Positions 22,398 through 33,910 of a DNA stretch of 64,000 bases are shown one piece after another. Source of the stretch: Lunularia cruciata (Eukaryota; Streptophyta; Marchantiopsida; Lunulariales; Lunulariaceae); the NCBI GenBank assembly GCA_948567375.1, contig OX419758.1, forward strand, positions 56,735,001-56,799,000, written 5' to 3'. Numbering within the stretch: position 1 is the first letter of the stretch; the number at the start of each line of letters is the position of its first letter. A program made the position numbers and the translations under genes. The notes under the pieces are model-generated. The model saw only the letters and a program-made list of their open reading frames with translations. It was not told where the DNA came from and searched no databases.

Positions 22398-23700
22398 TTG
22401 GTTAAAATCCATATAAAAAATATCTTCAACTACTTACAATACCAAACTAAATACCCTAATATGGCATACATGCACCAATGGGTGTTACAATACCAATTGA
22501 AGAGCAATGTCCTTTTCAAGATGGGAGCGGATGAAGTCCTTTGGTATTTTTTGGAGTCATGCAAAAAAGGAAGAGTAATACAATCCTTACATGTCAAAGC
22601 TTTAAATGGTCATTATGCCTTGAAGAATACAATGAGAAATTTTTGGTGATTGTCTATTGGCCAAAAATGTACAAGGATGTACATAAGTATGGTAAGACGT
22701 GTGATGCATGTCAAAATATTTGGTTGATCCTCTCCTCCTACTCAAGGGCCTTTGCTGCCCATTTTGCCTTTATCACCATTTGGAAAATGTAAAAAATAGG
22801 TATAGAACTAATTTAGCTTGCTACATATACTAATTGGAAGATGTATATTTTGGTTTGTAAAAAGTACCACACAAAGATGGTTGAAGCATAAGCTACTTGA
22901 AGAGATAATTCTAAAACTGTGGCTGAGTTCTCTTTCCACAATATCATTTCACATTATGGTTGCCCTTTAGAGCTTGTTTGTGATAGAGAGGTACATTTCT
23001 TGAATACTTTAGTAGAAGCCCTCACCAAATACTTCTAAATCAAACACCAAATGAATATCTCCTACAACCCAAAAGCAAATGGACAAACAACAAAGAAGGC
23101 CAATGGACTTTTGTGTAAGATCTTGAATAAGGTAACTCTAAACTATGCATATGATTGGGATACCAAACTACCACATGCTCAATGAGCTTACCAAACTGTT
23201 GAGAAGATCACCATGAAACAAACATCTTACTTCTTGACATATGGAGTTCATCCAATCCTACTAGTGGAGTTCAAATTTCCTTTGTAAGAGATCCTCTTAA
23301 GATAATGACTATCCAAAAGAAGAAAGCCAAGATTGTTGGGTACAAATGCTGATGCTTCTTGAAGAGAAGAGAGATTAATTGTATGAGCACACCAAGAAGA
23401 ATCAATTAAAGGAGGAAGGAGCAGCTTGATAAGACGAAGGAGCAGCTTGATAAGAGGAAGGAGCAGCTTGATAAGACGGTCAAATAAGTTGTTGTGACAA
23501 AAGAAGACTTAGTTTTGTTATACAAAAATATTCATAAGTTCTTTAGAAGAAATTTACACTTCTTAAGGTCAATGTGACCTTATAAGGTAGTGCAAGTCTA
23601 TGATAATAGGTCCCAATAGTTAGCTTATCTTCAAGGAAACCTCTTTGCTACCCAAGTAAATGGAAAACAAGTCCAAAGATACTATGCTTAGGTGCAAAGA
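22398..23700 (+). pseudogene. Integrase of family C, first element (C0)
   Basis: This remnant of a Ty3/gypsy integrase would join retrotransposon DNA to the chromosome. The N-terminal zinc domain is split over two frames (HVKALNGHYALKN at 22592-22630; DVHKYGKTCDACQ at 22675-22717). The core includes NIISHYGCPLELVCDREVHF (around 22946-23005) with the second catalytic Asp, and NPKANGQTTKKANG, where the usual catalytic Glu is missing. SYFLTYGVHPILLVEFKFP follows. It corresponds part by part to the better copy at 41230-42340. Upstream RNase H and RT are absent. A family C LTR begins directly downstream. Confidence 0.8.
23415..23477 (+). repeat. Three 21-bp tandem units coding a heptad
   Basis: Three units (23415-23435, 23436-23456, 23457-23477) differ only at the last base. 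In one frame they encode KEQLDK(T/R) three times, a seven-residue repeat, in the tail of the integrase. Confidence 0.93.
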
Positions 23701-23751
23701 AGAGAGTGGTCCTTGTGTTTGTGAGGACACTCACATGTGAGAAGAGGGGTA

Positions 23752-25650
23752 TGTGGTGCACACACTTTTGAAAAATTTGGAATTTTTTGTTTATTTGTCT
23801 CCTTTTTGAAAAAATAAGAGAAGTCATCTTTTGAGTGGGGAAGAAACTTTTGTGTTTGGGCATTCTTTGGATGCATCTATGTACATGTAAGGGCACAAAG
23901 AAGTAGGCTAGGAAGATTGACATAGTACAAAGGGGTGGTGTGGTGCTCACATTTTTCAAATTTTGCAATATTTGTTGTTTTCCTTTTCTTTCTATTAAGA
24001 TGAGAGGTATTCAATTCCTATTTGGAGGGAAAAACCTTTGTGTATGGGAATCCTTTAAATCCATCTCCTTATATGACAAGGGTAAAAAGAATGGGTCAAG
24101 TGAAAAGAGAAGAATGAGCCCAAAGGGAAGGTACAAAGACTCATTGCCAAAGAGTTTTGGATCCAAAAATTGCATTGTGAATCCAAACTCTCTTGTGATG
24201 CACAAGCAAAGAACCATCACATAGGACTGTTGGAGGCTGCCAAGGACTTCTTACATGTCGATAGGAACTATACATGTACTAAGGACCATTGGCCAAAGAT
24301 CCTTGATTATAAAATTGATAACGAGTGGAAGTAATTCTTTCTTCTACAAGAACTTTCCTACAAGCTACTCAATCTTTGGCAAAGAATGCTTTTGAGTGTA
24401 ACGCAAATAGTGATGAGGAGAATTCAAATAGCGATCCCCTGCTACCCACTAATGGATAAAAATGTTAGGAGAAAATTGGAGCAAGCATCTAACCTTCTTG
24501 CTCTAAATTAGGATTTCAGCTCACCTTTGATAATACATGAGATGAGGAGTAGAACTCATCACAGTACAAATTTGAGGAGAAATCTAAGAAAGTGGAGTGA
24601 AGAACACTAGAGGTTGGTCCTTTGGAGCGGCTCATCTTAGATACCAAGTTTGAGTTATAGGTGGAAAGTTCAACACCCTAATATTTGACTCCTTTGTAGA
24701 GCCAAGAAACCCCAACAATGGTTAGTGGGTCCATAGTTACAAAGATCCAACCCAAAGAGCAATAATGTCTTTCCTCATGAACATCCTTTGACCTAAGATG
24801 ACTGCTTACCTAAAAATCAACCTGGGAATCTTTTTTAATTAGGTATATAAAGGAGCAGAAATAAATTGAGCATTCATGTTCTATCAACACACTTGGTCAA
24901 TGATCTAAAATATAGAGGAGGAAGAAGGAGCTAACTATTTAGCACCTTTTGCCATCCATTTCTACTTGGGTGTTAATCTACTAAGCAAGGAGGAGAGGAA
25001 GAAGTTCACTAATCATTTTCACTCCAAAGACTACTTCTTGCAATAATAAGGAAGGAAGTAACCAAAAGAATTCAAGAAGTGGACATAGAGTTTGCTAGTT
25101 TAGGCATGTTTGTAGAAGGGAAGGAGTTCCTTGACAAGAAGAGGGGTATTCTTTCATCAAGACCAACATTTCTTGCAAAGAGAGCAAGGAAGAGAACCCA
25201 TACGTAATATATGTTTCTTTGGATGAAAATGAAAGAGACAATGAAGAGGAGGCAATGAGTTGACTCTAGAGGAGAGTGACACTAAAACATGAGGTGAGAA
25301 TGAGCAAGTAGATGCAAAATCTACCCCTCAACAAGAAGATAATAACTAGGTCAAAGATCAAGAAGATAGTTGGAATAAGGAAAAACCGACCCATCTTATC
25401 CAACCAAGATCACCTGTAGATTTAGAGGTGAATGAGACCATAGAGGGAACGGCCAAGGAAAAAGAGATTGACATCCAAAGTGGGGATGTCCTTGGAGATT
25501 TTCAACACCAAGAAGTTTTAGTACTTGAAGTGCGATCAATATTGTCACTTAAAAATATTGTCAAAGTTGGTTTTTTGCAAAGAACCAACAAAGTTGGTCA
25601 ATAGTATCATTTTTTCAACTTTTCTGGTTCTTTGCTTACCTATGTAGTAT
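23752..25650 (+). repeat. Family C LTR copy v (decayed, start duplicated)
   Basis: It starts TGTGGTGCACACAC at 23752, right after the integrase tail, as the LTR does at 42414. A second start, TGTGGTGCTCACAT, occurs at 23939; the sequence that follows each start is similar (GAAACTTTTGTGT against AAAACCTTTGTGT), so the first 187 bp are tandemly duplicated. ORF2 remains are inside. No LTR 3' end or primer site could be found before gag sequence resumes near 25740, so the right part is deleted and the end given is approximate. Confidence 0.65.
24600..25560 (+). pseudogene. ORF2 copy v, in family C LTR
   Basis: A remnant of the LTR-encoded protein. Around 24780-25030 the sequence reads, with shifts, KMTAYLKINLGIFF, then LAPFAIHFYLGVNLL, then KEERKKFTNHFHS. 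These align with PEQTMYVTMN, PFVAYFYVGLNLL and MEEKQRMVLYFHS of copy ii at 32800-33050. A charged region follows (EEKETMKRR-like, 25200-25500) that corresponds to the acidic and coiled-coil part. The start codon and the CMEGGD motif are not readable here. It is among the most decayed copies. Confidence 0.65.
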
Positions 25651-25739
25651 CAAGAAATTACATAAATTAGAAATTTGGATGTTTTAGATATCATTTTAAC
25701 TTAGTAAGAACTTCAAAAACAACAAGATTCTTCCTTAAG

Positions 25740-26230
25740 AAGAAAAAAATTGCATCCACAAAGGTGGATCCTAAATTAGAAGAGCTTGTCAGGGAGTTTT
25801 TAGATTTCAAACTCCAAATAGTTAGATCAAAGGAGAGAAGATTCCACCATTATATATTGGACCAAATATTTAGTGTACTAATTGTGGTAAACTAGGACAT
25901 GCCAATACCAAGTGTTTGCTAAATAGACCCACTTATGCTATTTAATAGATAGATTGGGCTTCCTTGTGTAAAACCTAAATGTATTATGTCAAGGATGGAG
26001 AACCTATTTTTTCCATTCAAGAAATACACCATATTTTCCACGGCCAATAGTGCACATTCCAAGATACATCAATTAAGAATATGCGGGTAATAAACCACAA
26101 AGAAGAATCATGCCTACTCATCAAAACAACTCTCTGGAGCTTGTTGTAATTGTCAAGCTCTAGGACATTGGGCAGTAAGTTACCTTGAGCCTAGGAGACA
26201 ATAGGTTACACATTTTTGTGTTCTAATTGT
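25740..26230 (+). pseudogene. gag C-terminus with zinc knuckles, element C1
   Basis: The capsid end (KVDPKLEELVREFLDFKLQ, 25755-25811) is followed by an intact CCHC knuckle, CTNCGKLGHANTKC (25874-25915). A second knuckle, CCNCQALGHWAVSY (26142-26183), has its last Cys changed to Tyr, and a third is decayed (CSNCKD near 26220). The arrangement of three knuckles matches element C3 at 37818-38201. The N-terminal two thirds of gag are missing. Gag would package the RNA into particles. Confidence 0.78.
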
Positions 26231-26239
26231 AAAGATATA

Positions 26240-27345
26240 TTGTGCCTAAATACCCACAATCACCAAGTTTGAAGGCCCTAGTGAGATTTTTACCAACTCT
26301 ATCTACAAGGTGGACAACAATGTGCACACTATTACATTAGAATAACTGGACTTGGAAGTTATGTGTTTCTTTTAGGAAGGGAGTTGGCCAGATATAGATA
26401 TTCAATGGGTAGAAATTAGGTCAAGTTTAGCAAGGAGATTACCTTTGATCCTCACCTTTTGATTCCAAATTACAAAGGTTAAGGAAGATGGATACATTTT
26501 CTTGACAAGAAAGTAAGTTATTGGAACATGCAAAGGCAAAGAAGCAAATGCTTGACATTCTAAAGAAACTTAAACCAAACAAAGTAGGAGCAATGGAAAA
26601 CATATGCTTTTTGCTATAGCCTTTCTAGCAGATATCAAGGACTAGGTAGGAACCTTACTACAAAGGAAATATGGGATGCTATTTGTCACCTTGGGTACAA
26701 CACATCTCTAAACAAACTAATACATGTAACCATGCTATGAAAGAAGCCTTCTAGTACTTAAAAGATGCAGCAGAAAATTTCAAAGGAAAGAGAAGAAGAC
26801 ACTCTCCTTGCAATAAAGCTACCATCTAATAGTTCAAAGATATAAAAATCTACTTTCTCCTTAACCTTCATAATTTAGAACCCAAAGTTTAAGTATTCAA
26901 AGTTGAGGTAATCTCCTTGCAATTTTTTTGACTTGACCTAGTTTCTACCTGTTCAATATCAATATCTTTAGTACTAGAAGGTTCCTTTTATAGTATAGCT
27001 ACTTTTATTGGTTCCTTAGGAGATGCATTAGGTCCAATGTGAAGAATATCATGCCCAATTCGTTATGATGTAAGGTTCCCACCTTCTCCCTTACATCTAC
27101 CAGAAAAGGCGATAACAAAAGTCATTTTTTTCATTGCTCCTAACTTCCTGTGGTTGAGATTCCTTTTGAACATCAGGTGTTTGCTTCTTTGCCTTTTCAT
27201 TTCCCAATAGCTCACTTTTTTTTCAAGAAAGAATCTCCTTTTGACTTAACATAGTTTCTACCCATTGAATATCTATGTATCTTGTTTTAATAGGCAGGCC
27301 ATGGTTGTACAATTCCCATGTCATTACTGATTGGCATAGGCACAA
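26240..27345 (+). pseudogene. Protease region, element C1
   Basis: Mostly unreadable, but around 27275-27345 it gives VLIGRPWLYNSHVITDWHRH, the C-terminal retropepsin signature (LIGRPWLY...V.DW). The same block in C3 reads LIGRPWLYNAQVVVDWY near 39220-39270. The catalytic DTG/DSG was not found. Confidence 0.65.
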
Positions 27346-27599
27346 ATTGAAATTCAGGGATACCTAAATGCAACCAAGAAGAAGGTAACAATGTGTTGGA
27401 AGAAAGTTCCCCGTGTGGGAGAAACTTCATCCTCAAATAAAGAGTATACTTCTAGCACATGAAAATTCTACTCCAATGTTCCTTTGGATGACCTGGTTGT
27501 AATGTATTTGGAGTGTTATGATATCAATGAGGACCAATTAGAAACCAAAGGTTAGGTAGTAAGTAGTAGCAAAGAAATGGACAATTGGCAATAGACTGC

Positions 27600-28476
27600 C
27601 ATGTTATGTGTTAGTCATGTAATTCATGTTGAAGGGATCATAAATTTGGAAGATTATCAATATGTGGTTTTATTCAAAGGCAAGGTGTGGAAAATATCAA
27701 AATTTTTCTTGGCAAAGGAATACAAGGAGTTTGCAATTGTTTTTTGCCTTGTTTGCAAAATTTCAAGACATTTTTGCTTGGAGTATTGACCAAATGCCTA
27801 GGGCATATAGAGAATATCACATTGACTTAGATGAGAATGCAACCTTTAAGGAAATTGCAATACCACATGAACCTTAAGTATTCCTTGCTGGTCAAGGATA
27901 AGTTTGACAAGTACCTAGAAGTAGGCATAATTTCCTAGTGTTACCCAATAAATGTGTATCACCTATGGACATTGTTCCAAAGAAGAAGAGTGGAAAAATC
28001 TGCATATGTCAAGATTTAATAAAATTGAATATGATCACCAAGAAGGATAATCACCCGTTGCAATTTATAAATGCTAACCTAGATCAAGTGGCAGATCATG
28101 CCTATTACAACTTCCTTAATAGATTTCTTTTGGGTATAAACAAGTGTCAATCTACAAAGAAGATAAAGGCAAAACTATCTTCACACAGATTAGGGCACTT
28201 ATGCATATAATCATATGCCCTTTGGATTATGTAATGCATTAGCAATGTTCCAAAATGAACAAAAGTTTTAAGGGCTTCCTTTGGAAATTTGTAGAAGTCT
28301 TTATAGACAAATTTTGTGTGTTTGGCCAAATGGAAGATCACTTGACTTATCTTTGAAGGACATTCAATGCCATAGAACGATTGAATTGTCTTTACACCAT
28401 AAAATTGTTTCTTTATGATGAGAGGGAGAATCTTATTAGGCCATTGTGCTTTGGGACCATGCATTGAAGTAGAAAT
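27600..28476 (+). pseudogene. Reverse transcriptase, element C1 (3' end missing)
   Basis: Gypsy-type RT in several frames: DIFAWSIDQMPRAY (27770-27810), then VSPMDIVPKKKSGKICICQD (27957-28016), NMITKKDNHPLQFI (28030-28071), and VEVFIDKFCVFGQMEDHL around 28290-28342. In the last, the catalytic pair of aspartates has become Asp-Lys. The reading stops at GIEVE (28464), where an LTR start (TATGGTACCC) fuses in frame. The palm end and RT-RNase H linker, about 110 residues in C3, are missing and RNase H resumes at about 31055. Confidence 0.8.
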
Positions 28477-28744
28477 TATGGTACCCACATCTTTGTTTTT
28501 GATAGTTTTTAAGACAAAAAGTGTATTTTGAAGTAGAAAGAGGAAGGTGGATGAAGGAAAGTGTTGTGTTTTGGATCCAAACTAAGAAGCCAATCCAACC
28601 TAAGGAAGCAGACTTTGGATCAGAGGAGATGAAAAATCTGATTGAACTTGGGAGGAAAAAAGACCCAAAATAAGGACACTTTGCATTGGAAGGAGTAACC
28701 CAATCTGAGTATGATTACCCCAATATATCTCATTCCAATGCAAA

Positions 28745-31030
28745 GTGGATTTATCATCAAGGGCTGAAAAAGAAGAAGAAGTGGAAGTGAGGGTGAACTC
28801 AAAGTTGACCGCAACCAGCAAAGAGGAGGTTGAAGAAGGTTTGAATTGTGAGTTCCATGTAAATATTGCTTGCATGGAAGGAAGTGACAACCCTTGCATG
28901 GATTTGCCAAAAGAAGATATTCTAGAGAAGAAGGAAAAATTTTGGGTGGTGTTCCAAAGGGGAGCACAATCCCAAAGACCCGTCAAAGCTACCTAGGCTA
29001 GACCAAGTGAACCTAGGGTTGAAGAGAGGAGAGCTTGGAAGATCTTAGGCTGAAGGTGAGAAGATCAAGACTTTAGGTTGCAGCACCAATGATAGTGGCA
29101 AAAGATGAAGGAGATGCGGACAAGGCCACATTCCAGGGGTTAATTATCTATCAAGTATAATCTGTCCATTGTTAGTGTATTTGCAAGAATGGATGCTAGA
29201 GCAAAAGATCAAAAGGAGTATCCAAAAGTAAAGAACAAGCTTCAATTGGTGAAGTTGTTCAGAGAAGAGATCTTGGAGTTGAAGGCAAGGTTGTCAAAGA
29301 GTGAGGAGGAAGCCAAAGTAAGCCAAAGTGGTGTAATACCAAGGGTTAGCCATATGATCTAGATGTGAAATTCAGTTTGGTAACATCTAGAATGATGTTA
29401 TACATGATGGTCAAAATAGATCAGATAGAAGTATCACCAAAAGAGTACTTCTACTAATAGGGCAAAAACCAAAATAGACTTGAGAACCTTAGAACCAATA
29501 GCTAGACATATGATTTAAAGGTGAGAATTGGTTTGGTAACATCTGGAAGGATGTTACACATGATGGACTAAACAGATCAGAAAGAGGTATCACCAAAAGG
29601 GGACTTCTACTAATAGAGTAGGAACCAAAATATGCCTGAAATCTTTGAAGGCAATTTCGGAGGCCTAAACAGATGAATTAGGCCTAAAAAATGTGCAGAT
29701 TTCCCCCTAATGAAGGAAAGGCTGGCCTTCCCTCCCCCCTGCTTTGTCTCATCGAGAGCTTTCCAACGGTACCTTACGTGATTCTGAGATTCCTACAGGA
29801 AGATTCCCTAAAAGATTCCCTCCGGTCAAAGCTTGTTTGACCAACTAGATAGGACCTAGACCAGACAGGTCACCCATCCAAGTAAGTAATCCAAGGGTGG
29901 ATCTTGCTGACATGTCACCTATCTATGTCCCTAATCCTATGGTGGAGATTCCTTGGAGGAGATCCTCTTTATCTATATAATAAAGAGAAGGTGCTCCCTT
30001 GGGGCATCAAATGTTTGAGTGTGCAATCTGTATTTTCTCTCTTCTCTTGTCCTCAGAGTATTACAAGTGGATGCAACAATCTGACAACATTTCCTTGATG
30101 ATCTAGAAGGGAGCTTTGAGCAACATGGTGGATATCTAGAGCGCCAGGAGGAGAAATCGAGAGAGCAAAGGGAGGAGCTCAAGAAATAGAAGAATCATTT
30201 TGAGCACGACCAATTGAATTAAATCATTGTAAAGAGCAACTTGAGATGCATAACAAGCTTTAGATGAACTCAAGCAAGTTCCCGTAGACAAAGATTGGAC
30301 ATTGCAACAAGAATTAGCCAACAAAGGGCAAGAAGGACAATGGTTGCAAGACTTGGTTAAGACCACTCAAGCTCATGTTGCTCACTAGAATGAAAAGCAT
30401 AGGAAGTCAAAGGCAAAGTATGCTGAGGAGTTGCAAGTACTTCATATGAAGTTAGAGGAAGAGGTGACCCAAGGCAAGTTGTGCTTAGAGAGAGTGGTTT
30501 GGGTACAGAGAGTAAGATTGCTGCATAGCTTAAGGCAATACTCAATATGGTGGCTAAGGCAAAATTAGAGGAGTCTTACTTGCATAAGTTGAAGTTACTA
30601 GTGCAAGAGACTTGCACACATAAGGTGAAGGACACCAACTTGAATACTTTGTTATTTCACCTTAAGGATAGAGTAGATTGGAAGATGACAAAAGTAGGCA
30701 CCCAATGTATGTGTTAGCTTAGATTTAGTTCGAAGTGATATAGATAACCTCACTAGGACTCTAAGTGAAAGTAGAGTGATTCAATCCAAAGTAGTTAAGA
30801 TTGGAGTGAAGGAAACTTTGGATGAGTTACCGGAGTTGTCTAAATCAATAAGGTTAGAGAAGGAGGAAGTAGTTAGTACAGATATGATGTCAATTTCAAT
30901 GTGACAATTGTAGAAGAAGTAGAAGTAGATGACAAACCCAAAGTACAAGAGACACTTGTAGGTAATTTGGGTCAAGAAGTTGAAGTCAAGGTAGTACTCA
31001 GGTAGGATTAGGAGTAACTGATTTCAGATT
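28745..31030 (+). pseudogene. ORF2 copy i, in family C LTR, split by solo LTR
   Basis: The N-terminal domain is deleted. The open part 28745-28996 has RAEKEEEVEVRVNSKLTATS and then the conserved acidic motif as FHVNIACMEGSDNPCMDL (28849-28905). Charged coiled-coil sequence follows (LFREEILELKARLSKSEEE, 29251-29310). The solo LTR at 29332-30065 interrupts it. The coiled coil resumes at 30071 (RQEEKSREQREELKK) and runs to the conserved C-terminal block around 30790-31010 (EVDDKPKVQETLVGNLGQEVE). Frameshifts are frequent. It aligns with copies ii, iii and iv in the same order. Confidence 0.72.
29332..30065 (+). mobile_element. Solo LTR of family A, TSD AGTGG
   Basis: A 734-bp LTR in plus orientation, TGTAATAC...GTATTACA, flanked by the perfect duplication AGTGG (29327-29331 and 30066-30070). 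The TATA region TATATAATAAAGAGAAGG lies at 29975-29992, leaving about 70 bp to the LTR end. It is the best copy for defining the LTR: U3 of about 640 bp with a two-unit tandem repeat at its start, and a very short R-U5. Confidence 0.95.
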
Positions 31031-31054
31031 TGAAGCAGTAGATATGAAGTATCT

Positions 31055-31467
31055 ACATAGATACTTCTTCTATAGCTAATGGAGTGTTAAGCCAAAAAGA
31101 TGAGAAAAACAAGTACTATCTCATCTACTTTGCTAGTTGGTAGCTATCTATTCCAAAAAGAAATTACTCTATAATTGAACAAGAGGCCTTAGGCATAGTG
31201 TACGCCTATGAAAAGTTTCAACACTATCTATTGGGGTACAAGTTTGTGTTCCATGAGGACCATTTCACCTTGCAACATTTGGTCAAGAATGCCAACCTAC
31301 AAGGAAAAATCACAAGGTGGATCCTTCTACTACAAGAATTTACAGTACAAGTAAGGAAAGGCATTCAACATGGAAATCCAAATTATATCAAGGTGAGAAA
31401 TAAAAGGGCAAGCAGATCTTTTAAGGATGATTTCCCAAATGAGAAACTACCCCAAGAGGAACTAGGT
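31055..31467 (+). pseudogene. RNase H, element C1
   Basis: The frame reads VDTSSIANGVLSQKDEKN, then YYLIYFAS, NYSIIEQEALGIVYAYEKFQ, LLGYKFVFHEDHFTLQHLV and ITRWILLLQEFTVQ. This is the Ty3/gypsy RNase H with its Asp and Glu (DTSS, EQEAL) and DH...L blocks. It removes the RNA strand during reverse transcription. It ends at FPNEKLPQEEL and is fused at 31468 to an LTR start; the whole integrase that follows in C3 is missing. Confidence 0.85.
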
Positions 31468-31480
31468 TGTGGTACACATA

Positions 31481-32129
31481 TTTTTTTGTTTTTAATGAGT
31501 TTTAAAGAAGAAGTGTATTGGTGAAGCCAAATTGCAGCCAAATGAAGAAGAAAAGAAGAGAATTGTGTGTTTGGAGTAGACCCAAAGAAGTTGACTTCTG
31601 GTCAAGGAAAGAACTACTTGGATTGGACTTACAGAGTGGTAGACCCAAAGTAGGGTGACTTCTTATTGGGAGGCTCAACCTGATCTAAAGAAGTTATAAT
31701 AACTTTTCTTTGGGTCAAGCTAGTCAAGAAGGTACAATTAGAGAAATGGTTGAGTTATGAGACAAGTAAATTTGAGAGTGACAAGAAACAAACACGCAGA
31801 CGCAATAACTTTTTTTGTTTTTAATGAGTTTTAAAGAAGAAGTGTATTGGTGAAGCCAAATTGCAGCCAAATGAAGAAGAAAAGAAGAGAATTGTGTGTT
31901 TGGAGTAGACCCAAAGAAGTTGACTTCTGGTCAAGGAAAGAACTACTTGGATTGGACTTACAGAGTGGTAGACCCAAAGTAGGGTGACTTCTTATTGGGA
32001 GGCTCAACCTGATCTAAAGAAGTTATAATAACTTTTCTTTGGGTCAAGCTAGTCAAGAAGGTACAATTAGAGAAATGGTTGAGTTATGAGACAAGTAAAT
32101 TTGAGAGTGACAAGAAACAAACACGCAGA
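31481..32129 (+). repeat. Identical tandem duplication, period 329 bp
   Basis: About 320 bp (31481-31800 and 31810-32129) appear identical base for base, separated by the 9-nt filler CGCAATAAC. The absence of differences contrasts with the decay around it. Confidence 0.93.
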
Positions 32130-33224
32130 TGCTATGGGTGTTGATTTCAAAATTGATTGAAGAATGATAGCATCCTAGAGCACTATAAAATCAAAAATTT
32201 GCCAAGGGAAATTGGAAATGCCAAGAAAATATCATGTCCCTCTTAGTAGCTATCCCAAAGGAATGTGAGTCACAAAGATAAATGAGAGTTTAATTCTCCA
32301 ACGTCTAGAGGGAGCTAGAATCATGCATCCAAGAGAGGGAATATTGTTCTAACACCATAGAGTTTGTGAGTGCACAAGGACCAAGAAAGGTGGTAAGAAG
32401 AGCCCCACACTTGCAGTAAGGAGTCTCGTAATTTGGAGGTTAGATGTAGTAGCACGAATCAAGGTCCTAAGTAAACTTTGGATTACATTTTTGGCCTGGA
32501 ATTGGAACTTGAGTTTTCAAGGTTTCATGGCAGAGATAGCTGCAAGCAATTATGAAGATGGCTCCAAAGTAGTGGAGAAGAGAGGAAATCCGGCTCAATG
32601 GACCAAGTCGGATTGGAGGTTAGTCATGGGGAAAGAAGTGGGGGATGCAGCATGAGTCACCTTCTGTCGGAAGTGTGTCTTTGAAAGAGATCACATACGT
32701 GAGAAATTCTTTCTTTGCTCCACGCACCAACAATGGTTATAAGGTGGATACCTATTGGGAACCGATAAAGCAAAGTATTGTTGGGGTGATGATGGCAATG
32801 TTCAAGCCTGAGCAAACCATGTATGTGACAATGAATTAGGCAGTATTCTTTCATCAAGTGTTTGCAAGAGAGAAGGTGAATTGGATGAAATGTTTCCACC
32901 AAAGGACAAGGCAAATAATTGTTACCTTGAGGATGGATATGACTCTTCACTTCTTTGTACCATTTGTAGCGTATTTCTATGTGGGGTTAAACTTGTTGAC
33001 AATGGAGGAGAAACAAAGAATGGTCTTGTATTTCCACTCCAATCTACTTTAAGAAGCGGATTAAGATAAGCAAAATTACATCTTACAAATTTGGTCAAGC
33101 AATGAACACTTTGCCAAGACGGGACAAAAGAAGATTTGTGTGTGGTGGTGACTAGTCCAAAGACAAAGAAGTAGACTAGACTCAAAGAAACAGACTAGAC
33201 CCAAAGAAGTGGTGTCACCTATTC

Positions 33225-33910
33225 TATAACACCCATTTATGCATGTATGTGCTATTGTGATATTTAGTTTGGTATTATAAGTATTTGAGAGATATCATTA
33301 TGTAGAGATGAAGGATAGTTCTACATTAGACATGATTAGCTAAAGTTAATCATAGTTAAGATAGAAGAGACCTTACTTTAGAAGAAGCAAAAAAGATGAG
33401 CACCACTATTTTGGATTCTAGTGTGTTGACTTGGTATTATTCTTAGGTGTTTAGCTTTGAGGAAAGAATGGAGAACTCTTGGACCCACAAGCCTTTTTGG
33501 TTTGGATTCTTCTATAGTCCAAGGATAGCCAATGTGAAGGAATCCTTGACTTAGTGGTTGGTCAAGATAAGACCACATGCTTAGGAGAATATTCCCATGA
33601 GTATAGATATTCCTTTAGCTTTTTGACTTTATTTGACTATTAGCCTAATAACTTGAGTTGCTCTAATAATTAGTAAGTTTGGTGCATAATTATTTCACAA
33701 GAATATAAACTAGGGGTGAGGAGGTACTCATCATCTTTTTATTTACAACTATCTCTTTCTCATTGAGTTCTCTAATGAGCAATGGTTTGAGTCTTGGAGT
33801 GTTAGCCTTGGAGAAGTATGATGGAGTTGGGGTTCTTTGCCTTCTTAGTCCATGGTGCGCTACCATAATAGCCATTAGGGTTCATCTAGAGTGAGAGACA
33901 GGCCGGCTCA
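33225..33910 (+). mobile_element. Solo LTR of family D inside ORF2
   Basis: A 686-bp relative of the family D 5' LTR at 45354-46067, starting TATAACACCC (TG changed to TA) and ending GGCTCA. The left flank is TATTC (33220-33224); the right flank TAGTTC (33911-33916) is the same with one inserted base. The uninterrupted ORF2 copy iii reads CCTATTCAG at this place, confirming the insertion point. Confidence 0.8.

Larger units (their letters stand above)
28477..31045 (+). repeat. Family C LTR copy i (right end missing)
   Basis: It starts TATGGTACCCACATCTTTG, the LTR start with TG changed to TA. It contains ORF2 parts, a family A solo LTR, and stops near 31045 before the promoter, R and U5 seen in complete copies. 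It lies between RT and RNase H of C1. No target duplication is visible, and about 330 bp of pol are missing at the junction, so deletion or rearrangement accompanied or followed its arrival. Confidence 0.65.

Noticed and set aside
23415-23477. CRISPR-like array
   Set aside because: Three adjacent 21-bp units without spacers; a coding tandem repeat in a retrotransposon.
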